From the NCBI GenBank assembly GCA_916613615.1, contig OU744736.1, positions 961,830-1,025,829 on the forward strand: a stretch of 64,000 nucleotides of DNA. The letters run 5' to 3'. The notes under the pieces were generated by a model, which did not search any database, was not told the origin of the DNA, and saw only the letters and a program-made list of their open reading frames with translations. Positions within the stretch are counted from its first letter, which is position 1; each line of letters opens with the position of its first letter. Shown here one piece after another: positions 1 through 13,246 of this stretch. This DNA is from Steromphala cineraria. Its lineage: Eukaryota; Mollusca; Gastropoda; Trochida; Trochidae. The translations under genes were made by a program, and so were the position numbers.

Positions 1-3000
1 TCAGATTGCATACGTTCCTTAGTATTTGATCCAGTATATTATTACAATGCACAAGCAGAGACCACGTGGTCCAATGGAGACGTATTTATCACCGCGCAGT
101 ATTGCATACAAGTGACAGCTGTATGATCTGTACACCCATTGCATCCATTGTGACATTTTGTAATTAGAAATAGGTACAAATTGCATGTTTGTTCCTTGTT
201 TGCACTCGTGTCAAACGGGCGACAATGCCTAATATCCGAGAGTGGCAGTAGAGTTACCGCCCCTGCAGTTTTCGCGGAAACATCCTCTTTGAACACGGCA
301 TAGCTTTAACCAAAATAGTCACAGCGATGTCCGTATTTGGTATGAGTGATTGTCAAGCGTTGTAGGAAAAGAGGTGGTTTCAGCTAATAATGCGATGTGT
401 AATACAAGTTGGCTATTTATCTCAAGTTGCATATCTAGTGTTGCGTATTGCCAACAGGCTCGTATATCATTCAACATTGGATTGTTTAAGAGGCCTATGC
501 ACTTATGAAACATGATCTTTCGCGTTAACTGGATATCAAATATATAGTATGCAGTTTGAATGACATACGATTGTCCTGAAATTTTGGCTTTTATTGAAAA
601 TGATTTCAGAAATAGCAACTTTAATATAATATTTTGTTCGATATACCCTCTCCATCTGCTTTCAATTGTCTGTGTGTATATTTATCCTAAAGTATGTTTA
701 ACATTTGAACACAATGTGTGCTAGAAGTATATCCGCAAATATTAAGTCGTGTATTAAGAAACTCAATGGGTACCATGTCATATAAGATTTAACGTGTAGT
801 AGACATAAGTATAAGCGAATAAGTTTAATAGTTACAAATTTATTCGTATTTCTAAAGTGTTTCAAATGCCTTCTCATTTTTATAATGGATTTCTCCATGA
901 ACTGTAAGAACAATAGCTTTACGAGTACAGTGGCCAATATCTGAAGTTTACCGTCACTAAGATTGTGTCGGTCTTCTAGTGCATGGGCACAACATTCGAT
1001 TATACTTTGGCATCACGCCATAAGGAATTTTGATTCAGTTTCATTGTGTAGATATAATCATTCGTGTGTACCATTGACATATGAGAGGCTTTATGGAGAT
1101 AAATTAGCAATGGAATTGCTTTATCCGTATATATATATAAATAAATTTTAAATAAGGAGAGTTGGTTTCTCACATGAAAGGTTGTATATGATATTGTTCC
1201 TGTATAAATATATGCAACCTTCAATTTGTAATCATACTTGACAAGACCCACATAATGGTCGAAATAAATTCATCGTATTAAAGAAGATTGATCCAATCTG
1301 AACCATCTGATGTTTACTCTTTCCCATATATATATAAATATGCATAATAATTGCACACTTAAATGAACATGAGTATAGTAAATGTTACTATACTTACTGG
1401 CAGGTTGCAAGGCCTTTGAAAACGGCACTAGTATCGTCGAATGTGATAATCGCCAACTGTTCAAAACGAATAAATCCACATATCTTTATTGACAACATTT
1501 TTATATATAAGTAAGCGTACATTTTTTTCTAGCAGCAATCATTGACTTGCTTTTTCATATTTTCCAAATTATTGTAAAGCGTAACGTAAAATAACTATAT
1601 GACTAGACGTACTATGACAGATTACTATAGATTACCAACTGACGTTATCTTAGTTTCATAAATGAAAATAAACGTCGAATAGCGCTGTAACTAAAGCACG
1701 TAGTCAATATATCATGTCCTGATATTTCCCTTGTGTGTTTCAAGGCTGTAAAGATAAAAACTATCGATTGTTACTAAGCAGTATGAACCATTTGTTACTT
1801 CTTGTGCTTTTGCGTATTAAAAGCAACATTTTGTCATTCGTATTGATATCATAATTCAAGGAATAAATAATTCTCCTACTACAAATTAAAACAAATACGT
1901 CTTCAGTCCACAATTAGCCCGAAATTTGATGCTTACACATATCCGCATATGCTCACACATCGAGCCGTTGATTTGTTTACACTTATAAAAGTAAGTATAT
2001 ATATAAAGATATATATGCATATACTATGTACAACATCCTCCTTCACAGCATAGCCAACGCAGTAAGCATACATCCTGGTTGCAGAAAAAATGGGAGTATT
2101 ACGAAATCATGGACAAAGGCAATAAAAATAAGAATATATGTGATAATTTCCAATTGCATAATATTTTATAGCTAAACTCCTCAGCTTTTAAGTCCGGTTA
2201 ATGTCACATAGTGAGAAATGTGAGACTAACTTTAACCGTAAGAAAATATACCATGTGCGGTTTACGTTGTTTGCAGATGTAATGATAAAATGATATTTCC
2301 ATTTAAAAACATGTTTACCTAATCGAGATGAGTTTAGCAGTCTATTAATCACAAGTCACAGGTCACAAAGTGACGAATCTATATCTTGTCAATCCCACAA
2401 GACTATTGCTATTTATCATATGATTGTGGTTTTATCTTTCGCCTTCCCGAAGCCCGTCGCCTGAGTGACAATATGACGTCATAAGCTTGTCGTGACGTCG
2501 GAGCACTGTTCACAAAGATATTATATTCCACTATCATATTTACTAGTAACAGGCCAAAAGAACTATTTTCATTAAAGAAAGGGCATGTTTGACTTGTCTC
2601 GTCAAATAGCATGAATCAAATCGAGTTGAGTGAAAATCGATATTTTCACGAGCAATGCGACCACATATATTTCATTTCCTGTTTTATTGTTGGGATCTTT
2701 ATAGTTCTCGGGGAGAAAAACAAAATTCTAAAAATAAAGCCAAAGTTCGTTGGTGCCGTACATGTATATCTTACGTATCCAGATCAATAAGCTATAGAAG
2801 GTTATCTTGTGACGTCATTCAACTTGATCTTGACGTCAACGGTGACGTTACATGATTAAAAGTGTAATTGTAATGCCAAAGCGCTTGTTGTTTCACTTAC
2901 TGAAAAAAATGGAGTTTATTCTGAAAGGATAATGAATATTTATCTGTTTAGTTCGAATTCAGAACTGATTCCTGTTTTTCACTGACAATCAGACATTACA

Positions 3001-3301
3001 CATTTCTAACATATTGATATCTTGTAATTTACTAAAACTCTAACTTTTTCAATGTAGTTGGAATATTGTGTAAATTTGTGAATAAAATTATGTGATAAAA
3101 AAATATTTGTGATATTTTAAACATTTAAAACTATGTTAAATGAGACAATATATGAGACAATGTGTATACACCGGTGTGCCTGCACTGCTGCTCGACCACA
3201 ATAATTAATTTGTTATGGATGTCAACGAAATACAGAGTATTCTCAAATGAAGAGCACCAAACATACAGATTTAGGCTGTGATAATAAATGGACCATATAT
3301 A
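1..3301. other. Gene-free AT-rich stretch with a CRE-palindrome cluster
   Basis: No open frame here has codon bias, a recognisable domain or splice context worth calling. The only pattern is several perfect TGACGTCA octamers (2474, 2810, 2831) in a short GC-richer patch near 2.46-2.85 kb. This could be a regulatory patch or an old transposon end. Nothing else is supportable. Confidence 0.5.
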
Positions 3302-3682
3302 GAGATTATTACCCGAGGAAGTGTGTCATATGACTTTTACGAAACGAGTGTGAATTTTGTATTACCCGAGCGAGAGCGAGGGTTATACACAAATTTGCAC
3401 GAGTTTCGTAAAAGTCATATGACACACTTCCGAGAGTAATAATTTCTTTATTACCGCATCTATTCCATTTTACCATCTTAGAAATATCAAAGAAACTTGC
3501 CGTTTCCCTTGCGACGGCCGGCTACAGTGACGTCACGAGCAATGATGTTATGACGTCACAGGCGAAAATATAGGGGAACTCGCGCTACAACAATCGTTGC
3601 TAGGCAAAAGTGATATGTGCACTAGTGCTCATATTGAAAATATGTCACCCCTTATTTTCAACCATATGGGTAATAAACATGT
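3302..3682 (+). repeat. Left terminal inverted repeat with nested hairpin
   Basis: Pairs with 11150-11486 in inverted orientation. The outer ~140 bp is itself a hairpin: GTGTGTCATATGACTTTTAC and its complement occur at about 3321 and 3407, separated by a loop with an alternating CGAG run. The inner part carries two CRE octamers (3528-3535, 3551-3558) and GTGCACTAGTGC. Relative to the right arm it has an insertion of about 45 bp. Confidence 0.8.
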
Positions 3683-3840
3683 ATACGTTATTAAATCCGT
3701 CTTGTCATGAATGCCTTGCTATGCAGACAGATGACAGATGAAATTTCTATCGGTTAAGCTTGGTGAATAAGATGGAAATTGATTTCTCTGTAGGGACAAA
3801 CCAGATAAAAGGAGAGATAATTGACTAGGGGGCGCTATTG

Positions 3841-3900
3841 GACAGGTATATAAGGTGACGTCATAGCGCGGTAAGTTCATTCTCGGCTGCGACCACCAGT
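3841..3900 (+). promoter_or_regulatory. Promoter-like block pointing into the minisatellite
   Basis: A TATA box, TATATAAG (3847-3854), is followed directly by a perfect CRE, TGACGTCA (3856-3863). An initiator-like TCATTCT lies at 3878-3884, placing a start site about 33 bp from the TATA box. The block sits just inside the left inverted repeat and faces the 25-bp array, which begins at 4036. No coding sequence follows, so any transcript would be the array itself. This is a motif-based inference. Confidence 0.4.
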
Positions 3901-4035
3901 AGACAACATATTCATTTGTTGTATTTTAAGGTTAAATTATTGTGAACAGAACAGCGTATTTTATGATAAATGATATGTTTGTTTCATACTTTTATATCGT
4001 TGCAGTGTATCATGGGAATAACGTTTCTTTTGCTG

Positions 4036-7000
4036 TATACCTACCTTGTAGGTCTTGGAAGATGCCTACCTTGTAGGTACAGAAGGATACCTACCTTGTA
4101 GGTGCGGGAAGATACCTACCTTGTAGGTACAGAAGGATACCTACCTTGTAGGTCTTGGAAGATGCCTACCTTGTAGGTACAGAAGGATACCTACCTTGTA
4201 GGTGCGGGAAGATACCTACCTTGTAGGTGCGGGAATATACCTACCTTGTAGGTACAGAAGGATACCTACCTTGTAGGTGCGGGAAGATACCTACCTTGTA
4301 GGTGCGGGAAGATACCTACCTTGTAGGTACAGAAGGATACCTACCTTGTAGGTGCGGGAAGATGCCTACCTTGTAGGTACAGAAGGATACCTACCTTGTA
4401 GGTCTTGGAAGATACCTACCTTGTAGGTACAGAAGGATACCTACCTTGTAGGTGCGGGAAGATACCTACCTTGTAGGTACAGAAGGATACCTACCTTGTA
4501 GGTGCGGGAAGATACCTACCTTGTAGGTACAGAAGGATACCTACCTTGTAGGTGCGGGAAGATACCTACCTTGTAGGTACAGAAGGATACCTACCTTGTA
4601 GGTGCGGGAAGATACCTACCTTGTAGGTACAGAAGGATACCTACCTTGTAGGTGCGGGAAGATGCCTACCTTGTAGGTACAGAAGGATACCTACCTTGTA
4701 GGTGCGGGAAGATGCCTACCTTGTAGGTACAGAAGGATACCTACCTTGTAGGTGCGGGAAGATACCTACCTTGTAGGTACAGAAGGATACCTACCTTGTA
4801 GGTGCGGGAAGATACCTACCTTGTAGGTACAGAAGGATACCTACCTTGTAGGTGCGGGAAGATACCTACCTTGTAGGTACAGAAGGATACCTACCTTGTA
4901 GGTGCGGGAAGATACCTACCTTGTAGGTACAGAAGGATACCTACCTTGTAGGTGCGGGAAGATACCTACCTTGTAGGTACAGAAGGATACCTACCTTGTA
5001 GGTCTTGGAAGATGCCTACCTTGTAGGTACAGAAGGATACCTACCTTGTAGGTGCGGGAAGATACCTACCTTGTAGGTACAGAAGGATACCTACCTTGTA
5101 GGTGCGGGAAGATGCCTACCTTGTAGGTACAGAAGGATACCTACCTTGTAGGTGCGGGAAGATACCTACCTTGTAGGTACAGAAGGATACCTACCTTGTA
5201 GGTGCGGGAAGATACCTACCTTGTAGGTACAGAAGGATACCTACCTTGTAGGTGCGGGAAGATACCTACCTTGTAGGTACAGAAGGATACCTGCCTTGTA
5301 GGTGCGGGAAGATACCTACCTTGTAGGTACAGAAGGATACCTACCTTGTAGGTGCGGGAAGATACCTACCTTGTAGGTCTTGGAAGATGCCTACCTTGTA
5401 GGTACAGAAGGATACCTACCTTGTAGGTGCGGGAAGATACCTACCTTGTAGGTACAGAAGGATACCTGCCTTGTAGGTCTTGGAAGATGCCTACCTTGTA
5501 GGTACAGAAGGATACCTACCTTGTAGGTGCGGGAAGATACCTACCTTGTAGGTACAGAAGGATACCTACCTTGTAGGTGCGGGAAGATACCTACCTTGTA
5601 GGTACAGAAGGATACCTACCTTGTAGGTGCGGGAAGATACCTACCTTGTAGGTACAGAAGGATACCTACCTTGTAGGTCTTGGAAGATGCCTACCTTGTA
5701 GGTACAGAAGGATACCTACCTTGTAGGTGCGGGAAGATACCTACCTTGTAGGTACAGAAGGATACCTACCTTGTAGGTGCGGGAAGATGCCTACCTTGTA
5801 GGTACAGAAGGATACCTACCTTGTAGGTGCGGGAAGATACCTACCTTGTAGGTACAGAAGGATACCTACCTTGTAGGTCTTGGAAGATGCCTACCTTGTA
5901 GGTACAGAAGGATACCTACCTTGTAGGTGCGGGAAGATACCTACCTTGTAGGTACAGAAGGATACCTGCCTTGTAGGTCTTGGAAGATGCCTACCTTGTA
6001 GGTACAGAAGGATACCTACCTTGTAGGTGCGGGAAGATACCTACCTTGTAGGTACAGAAGGATACCTACCTTGTAGGTGCGGGAAGATGCCTACCTTGTA
6101 GGTACAGAAGGATACCTACCTTGTAGGTGCGGGAAGATACCTACCTTGTAGGTACAGAAGGATACCTACCTTGTAGGTCTTGGAAGATGCCTACCTTGTA
6201 GGTACAGAAGGATACCTACCTTGTAGGTGCGGGAAGATACCTACCTTGTAGGTACAGAAGGATACCTACCTTGTAGGTCTTGGAAGATGCCTACCTTGTA
6301 GGTACAGAAGGATACCTACCTTGTAGGTGCGGGAAGATACCTACCTTGTAGGTGCGGGAAGATACCTACCTTGTAGGTCTTGGAAGATGCCTACCTTGTA
6401 GGTACAGAAGGATACCTACCTTGTAGGTGCGGGAAGATACCTACCTTGTAGGTACAGAAGGATACCTACCTTGTAGGTCTTGGAAGATGCCTACCTTGTA
6501 GGTACAGAAGGATACCTACCTTGTAGGTGCGGGAAGATACCTACCTTGTAGGTACAGAAGGATACCTACCTTGTAGGTGCGGGAAGATGCCTACCTTGTA
6601 GGTACAGAAGGATACCTACCTTGTAGGTGCGGGAAGATACCTACCTTGTAGGTACAGAAGGATACCTACCTTGTAGGTGCGGGAAGATACCTACCTTGTA
6701 GGTACAGAAGGATACCTACCTTGTAGGTGCGGGAAGATACCTGCCTTGTGGGTCTTGGAAGATACCTAACTTGTAGGTCTTGGAAGATGCCTACCTTGTA
6801 GGTACAGAAGGATACCTACCTTGTAGGTGCGGGAAGATGCCTACCTTGTAGGTACAGAAGGATACCTACCTTGTAGGTGCGGGAAGATGCCTACCTTGTA
6901 GGTACAGAAGGATACCTACCTTGTAGGTGCGGGAAGATACCTACCTTGTAGGTACAGAAGGATACCTACCTTGTAGGTGCGGGAAGATACCTGCCTTGTG

Positions 7001-10000
7001 GGTCTTGGAAGATACCTACCTTGTAGGTGCGGGAAGATACCTACCTTGTAGGTACAGAAGGATACCTACCTTGTAGGTGCGGGAAGATGCCTACCTTGTA
7101 GGTACAGAAGGATACCTACCTTGTAGGTGCGGGAAGATGCCTACCTTGTAGGTACAGAAGGATACCTACCTTGTAGGTGCGGGAAGATACCTACCTTGTA
7201 GGTACAGAAGGATACCTACCTTGTAGGTGCGGGAAGATACCTACCTTGTAGGTACAGAAGGATACCTACCTTGTAGGTGCGGGAAGATACCTACCTTGTG
7301 GGTCTTGGAAGATACCTAACTTGTAGGTCTTGGAAGATGCCTACCTTGTAGGTACAGAAGGATACCTACCTTGTAGGTGCGGGAAGATACCTACCTTGTG
7401 GGTCTTGGAAGATACCTAACTTGTAGGTCTTGGAAGATGCCTACCTTGTAGGTACAGAAGGATACCTACCTTGTAGGTGCGGGAAGATACCTACCTTGTG
7501 GGTCTTGGAAGATACCTAACTTGTAGGTCTTGGAAGATGCCTACCTTGTAGGTACAGAAGGATACCTACCTTGTAGGTGCGGGAAGATACCTGCCTTGTG
7601 GGTCTTGGAAGATACCTACCTTGTAGGTGCGGGAAGATACCTACCTTGTAGGTACAGAAGGATACCTACCTTGTAGGTGCGGGAAGATGCCTACCTTGTA
7701 GGTACAGAAGGATACCTACCTTGTAGGTGCGGGAAGATGCCTACCTTGTAGGTACAGAAGGATACCTACCTTGTAGGTGCGGGAAGATACCTACCTTGTA
7801 GGTACAGAAGGATACCTACCTTGTAGGTGCGGGAAGATACCTACCTTGTAGGTACAGAAGGATACCTACCTTGTAGGTGCGGGAAGATACCTACCTTGTG
7901 GGTCTTGGAAGATACCTAACTTGTAGGTCTTGGAAGATGCCTACCTTGTAGGTACAGAAGGATACCTACCTTGTAGGTGCGGGAAGATACCTGCCTTGTA
8001 GGTACAGAAGGATACCTACCTTGTAGGTGCGGGAAGATACCTACCTTGTAGGTACAGAAGGATACCTACCTTGTAGGTCTTGGAAGATGCCTACCTTGTA
8101 GGTACAGAAGGATACCTACCTTGTAGGTGCGGGAAGATACCTACCTTGTAGGTACAGAAGGATACCTACCTTGTAGGTGCGGGAGGATACCTGCCTTGTA
8201 GGTGCGGGAATATACCTACCTTGTAGGTGCGGGAGGATACCTGCCTTGTAGGTGCGGGAATATACCTACCTTGTAGGTGCGGGAAGATGCCTACCTTGTA
8301 GGTACAGAAGGATACCTACCTTGTAGGTGCGGGAGGATACCTGCCTTGTAGGTGCGGGAATATACCTACCTTGTAGGTGCGGGAGGATACCTGCCTTGTA
8401 GGTGCGGGAATATACCTACCTTGTAGGTACAGAAGGATACCTACCTTGTAGGTGCGGGAGGATACCTGCCTTGTAGGTGCGGGAAGATACCTACCTTGTA
8501 GGTACAGAAGGATACCTACCTTGTAGGTGCGGGAAGATGCCTACCTTGTAGGTACAGAAGGATACCTACCTTGTAGGTGCGGGAAGATACCTACCTTGTA
8601 GGTACAGAAGGATACCTACCTTGTAGGTGCGGGAAGATACCTACCTTGTAGGTACAGAAGGATACCTACCTTGTAGGTGCGGGAAGATACCTACCTTGTG
8701 GGTCTTGGAAGATACCTAACTTGTAGGTCTTGGAAGATGCCTACCTTGTAGGTCTTGGAAGATACCTACCTTGTAGGTACAGAAGGATACCTACCTTGTA
8801 GGTGCGGGAAGATACCTACCTTGTAGGTACAGAAGGATACCTACCTTGTAGGTGCGGGAAGATACCTACCTTGTAGGTACAGAAGGATACCTACCTTGTA
8901 GGTCTTGGAAGATGCCTACCTTGTAGGTACAGAAGGATACCTACCTTGTAGGTGCGGGAAGATACCTACCTTGTAGGTACAGAAGGATACCTACCTTGTA
9001 GGTGCGGGAGGATACCTGCCTTGTAGGTGCGGGAATATACCTACCTTGTAGGTGCGGGAGGATACCTGCCTTGTAGGTGCGGGAATATACCTACCTTGTA
9101 GGTGCGGGAAGATGCCTACCTTGTAGGTACAGAAGGATACCTACCTTGTAGGTGCGGGAGGATACCTGCCTTGTAGGTGCGGGAATATACCTACCTTGTA
9201 GGTGCGGGAGGATACCTGCCTTGTAGGTGCGGGAATATACCTACCTTGTAGGTACAGAAGGATACCTACCTTGTAGGTGCGGGAGGATACCTGCCTTGTA
9301 GGTGCGGGAAGATACCTACCTTGTAGGTACAGAAGGATACCTACCTTGTAGGTGCGGGAAGATGCCTACCTTGTAGGTACAGAAGGATACCTACCTTGTA
9401 GGTGCGGGAAGATACCTACCTTGTAGGTACAGAAGGATACCTACCTTGTAGGTGCGGGAAGATACCTACCTTGTAGGTACAGAAGGATACCTACCTTGTA
9501 GGTGCGGGAAGATACCTACCTTGTGGGTCTTGGAAGATACCTACCTTGTAGGTCTTGGAAGATACCTACCTTGTAGGTACAGAAGGATACCTACCTTGTA
9601 GGTGCGGGAAGATACCTACCTTGTAGGTACAGAAGGATACCTACCTTGTAGGTGCGGGAAGATACCTACCTTGTAGGTACAGAAGGATACCTACCTTGTA
9701 GGTGCGGGAAGATACCTACCTTGTGGGTCTTGGAAGATACCTAACTTGTAGGTCTTGGAAGATGCCTACCTTGTAGGTACAGAAGGATACCTACCTTGTA
9801 GGTGCGGGAAGATACCTACCTTGTAGGTACAGAAGGATACCTACCTTGTAGGTCTTGGAAGATGCCTACCTTGTAGGTACAGAAGGATACCTACCTTGTA
9901 GGTGCGGGAAGATACCTACCTTGTAGGTACAGAAGGATACCTACCTTGTAGGTGCGGGAAGATACCTACCTTGTAGGTACAGAAGGATACCTACCTTGTA

Positions 10001-11024
10001 GGTGCGGGAGGATACCTGCCTTGTAGGTGCGGGAATATACCTACCTTGTAGGTGCGGGAGGATACCTGCCTTGTAGGTGCGGGAATATACCTACCTTGTA
10101 GGTGCGGGAATATACCTACCTTGTAGGTGCGGGAATATACCTACCTTGTAGGTGCGGGAAGATGCCTACCTTGTAGGTGCGGGAGGATACCTGCCTTGTA
10201 GGTGCGGGAGGATACCTGCCTTGTAGGTGCGGGAATATACCTACCTTGTAGGTGCGGGAGGATACCTGCCTTGTAGGTGCGGGAATATACCTACCTTGTA
10301 GGTGCGGGAATATACCTACCTTGTAGGTGCGGGAATATACCTACCTTGTAGGTGCGGGAGGATACCTGCCTTGTAGGTGCGGGAATATACCTACCTTGTA
10401 GGTGCGGGAGGATACCTGCCTTGTAGGTGCGGGAATATACCTACCTTGTAGGTGCGGGAAGATGCCTACCTTGTAGGTACAGAAGGATACCTACCTTGTA
10501 GGTGCGGGAGGATACCTGCCTTGTAGGTGCGGGAATATACCTACCTTGTAGGTGCGGGAGGATACCTGCCTTGTAGGTGCGGGAATATACCTACCTTGTA
10601 GGTGCGGGAATATACCTACCTTGTAGGTGCGGGAATATACCTACCTTGTAGGTGCGGGAAGATGCCTACCTTGTAGGTGCGGGAGGATACCTGCCTTGTA
10701 GGTGCGGGAATATACCTACCTTGTAGGTGCGGGAATATACCTACCTTGTAGGTGCGGGAATATACCTACCTTGTAGGTGCGGGAAGATACCTACCTTGTA
10801 GGTGCGGGAAGATACCTAATACCTACCTTGTAGGTGCGGGAAGTTACCTACCTTGTAGGTGCGGGAAGATACCTACCTTGTAGGTGCGGGAAGATACCTA
10901 CCTTGTAGGTGCGGGAAGATACCTAATACCTACCTTGTAGGTGCGGGAAGTTACCTACCTTGTAGGTGCGGGAAGTTACCTACCTTGTAGGTGCGGGAAG
11001 TTACCTACCTTGTTGATGCGGTAA
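4036..11024. repeat. 25-bp minisatellite array, about 279 units
   Basis: The unit is ACCTACCTTGTAGGT plus a 10-nt linker. The first 15 nt form an inverted repeat (ACCTAC, loop CTT, GTAGGT). Three main linker types occur, built on acagaagg, gcgggaag and cttggaag. For the first ~4 kb the acagaagg and gcgggaag types mostly alternate, giving a 50-bp dimer. The right end (about 10.0-11.0 kb) is dominated by gcgggaata and gcgggagga variants. The period is not a multiple of three, and every frame on both strands meets a TAG stop within 75 bp, so the array is non-coding. The right edge decays with small indels (10.81, 10.92 kb). Confidence 0.95.
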
Positions 11025-11149
11025 GAGTATATCCAGTTAAAAATGTAATTTATAAAAGTATATGATGCTAACATAAAATTACTTCAACAGCAGGTAAATT
11101 GACAATCTGATTGTCTGCGTGGAACCAGTACGACGAGGCGTGCATATCA

Positions 11150-11486
11150 ATGTTTATTACCCATATGGTTGGAAATAAGTGGTGACGTATTTTCAATATG
11201 AGCACTAGTGCACATATCACTTCGCCTGTGACGTCATAACACCATTGTTCGTGACGTCACCGTAGCCGGCCGTCACAAGGGAAGCGGCCCGTTTCTTGGA
11301 TATTTCTAAGACGGTAAAATGGAATAGAATCGGTAATAAAGAAATTATTACCCTCGGAACTGTGTCATATGACTTTTACGAAACTCGTGCAAATTTGTGT
11401 ATAACCCTCGCTCTCGCTCGGGTAATACAAAAATTCACACTCGTTTCGTAAAAGTCATATGACACACTTCCTTGGGTAATAATCTC
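11150..11486 (-). repeat. Right terminal inverted repeat
   Basis: Reverse complement of the left arm, including the nested hairpin and two CRE octamers (11229-11236, 11252-11259). It lacks the ~45-bp insertion of the left arm, so this is probably the more ancestral form. Confidence 0.8.
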
Positions 11487-11490
11487 TATA

Positions 11491-12133
11491 TCTTATACGC
11501 TTGTAATAAACGCCTCGGCAAGTGTCGCAGGGGACTTACAAAGATGTTGTTGTTTTATCTGGTTTGTGGTGGTGGTATAAGAGGATTGTTTATTCAAGTC
11601 TCACTTCACATAGGATACACAGGAATAAACATTTTAAAGGTTATGAGAGATTATAACTAAAAGTTTACATGAGAACAAACATAGACCGCTAATACTAAAA
11701 CTACATAGAATATATATGTACATATATTAGAGATACATCTATGCTTCCTTTTTTTTATAGAATATAAAAGCATGTTTTGCAGTAAAATAAGCATTATGTT
11801 TAAAAATTAAAATATATTTATCTTCATCACAGAGCTCTATAAATTTGAAATAGCTAAAACAGACAATGTCGAACAACCTTTAACTCATCTCATCATACAC
11901 AGGGCAATGTTGCATGTAACCTCTGGATTATGCCTGTATAACAATCAAGGTTATCATTTTACTTTGGATTAAGATTACTTCTGTTTTTAAGTTTTCTTTT
12001 ATTTATAGTTGAAGAAACGCGTTCTATAAAAACACACAAACAAAAAGAGATGATTCTGGTATTGTAAATGTAAGTTTGTTGGGCTAAGCAAAATGCACAC
12101 AAATGTTTGTAAGAGTAAGAGTTGTTATGATTC
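11491..12133. other. AT-rich spacer, no gene seen
   Basis: No domain, splice structure or repeat stands out between the element and the next minisatellite. Confidence 0.5.
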
Positions 12134-13246
12134 GAAAGTATAAGGATAGTAAATGTTCATAGAGTATAGCTGAAAGTATAAGGATAGTAAATGTTCATAG
12201 AGTATAGCTAGAGTATAGCTGAAAGTATAAGGATAGTAAATGTTCATAGAGTATAGCTGAAAGTATAAGGATAGTAAATGTTCATGGAGTATAGCTGAAA
12301 GTATAAGGATAGTAAATGTTCATGGAGTATAGCTGAAAGTATAAGGATAGTAAATGTTCATGGAGTATAGCTGAAAGTATGAGGATAGTAAATGTTCATG
12401 GAGTATAGCTGAAAGTAGGAGGATAGTAAATGTTCATGGAGTATAGCTGAAAGTATGAGGATAGTAAATGTTCATAGAGTATAGCTGAAAGTATGAGGAT
12501 AGTAAATGTTCATAGAGTATAGCTGAAAGTATGAGGATAGTAAATGTTCATAGAGTATAGCTGAAAGTATGAGGATAGTAAATGTTCATAGAGTATAGCT
12601 GAAAGTATGAGGATAGTAAATGTTCATAGAGTAAAGCTGAAAGTATGAGGATAGTAAATGTTCATAGAGTATAGCTGAAAGTAGGAGGATAGTAAATGTT
12701 CATAGAGTATAGCTGAAAGTATGAGGATAGTAAATGTTCATAGAGTATAGCTGAAAGTATGAGGATAGTAAATGTTCATAGAGTATAGCTGAAAGTATGA
12801 GGATAGTAAATGTTCATAGAGTATAGCTGAAAGTATGAGGATAGTAAATGTTCATAGAGTAAAGCTGAAAGTATGAGGATAGTAAATGTTCATAGAGTAT
12901 AGCTGAAAGTATAAGGATAGTAAATGTTCATAGAGTATAGCTGAAAGTATAAGGATAGTAAATGTTCATAGAGTATAGCTGAAAGTATAAGGATAGTAAA
13001 TGTTCATAGAGTATAGCTGAAAGTATAAGGATAGTAAATGTTCATAGAGTATAGCTGAAAGTATAAGGATAGTAAATGTTCATAGAGTATAGCTGAAAGT
13101 ATAAGGATAGTAAATGTTCATAGAGTATAGCTGAAAGTATAAGGATAGTAAATGTTCATAGAGTATAGCTGAAAGTATAAGGATAGTAAATGTTCATAAA
13201 GTATAGCTGAAAGTATAAGGATAGTAAATGTTCATAGAGTATAGCT
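12134..13246. repeat. 38-bp minisatellite, 29 units
   Basis: The unit begins GAAAGTATAAGGATAGTAAA and ends GTTCATAGAGTATAGCT. Arithmetic gives 29 units plus one 11-bp internal duplication (AGAGTATAGCT) near 12.21 kb. Point variants form blocks: ATAAGG at both edges, ATGAGG in the middle, and TTCATGG near 12.28-12.45 kb. This is typical of local unequal exchange. No coding potential. Confidence 0.95.

Larger units (their letters stand above)
3302..11486. mobile_element. Non-autonomous TIR element enclosing a 7-kb minisatellite
   Basis: The left arm (3302 to about 3682) and right arm (about 11150 to 11486) are inverted copies of each other at roughly 95% identity by eye. Both begin GAGATTATTACCC. 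The left arm has an extra ~45 bp near 3570-3612. Outside the arms, TATA lies on both sides (3298-3301 and 11487-11490), which fits a TA or TATA target duplication; the palindromic flank makes the exact boundary ambiguous. Each arm holds its own nested hairpin and two TGACGTCA octamers. Between the arms are a short single-copy part, the 25-bp array and a ~120-bp right spacer. No open frame resembles a transposase, so the element would need enzymes supplied in trans. The superfamily cannot be assigned from the ends alone. Confidence 0.8.

Noticed and set aside
4036..11024. CRISPR-like array (regular palindromic repeats and short spacers)
   Set aside because: The linkers are only 10 nt and of about three recurring types, the period is a fixed 25 bp, and the surrounding DNA is eukaryotic with no cas genes. 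It is a minisatellite.
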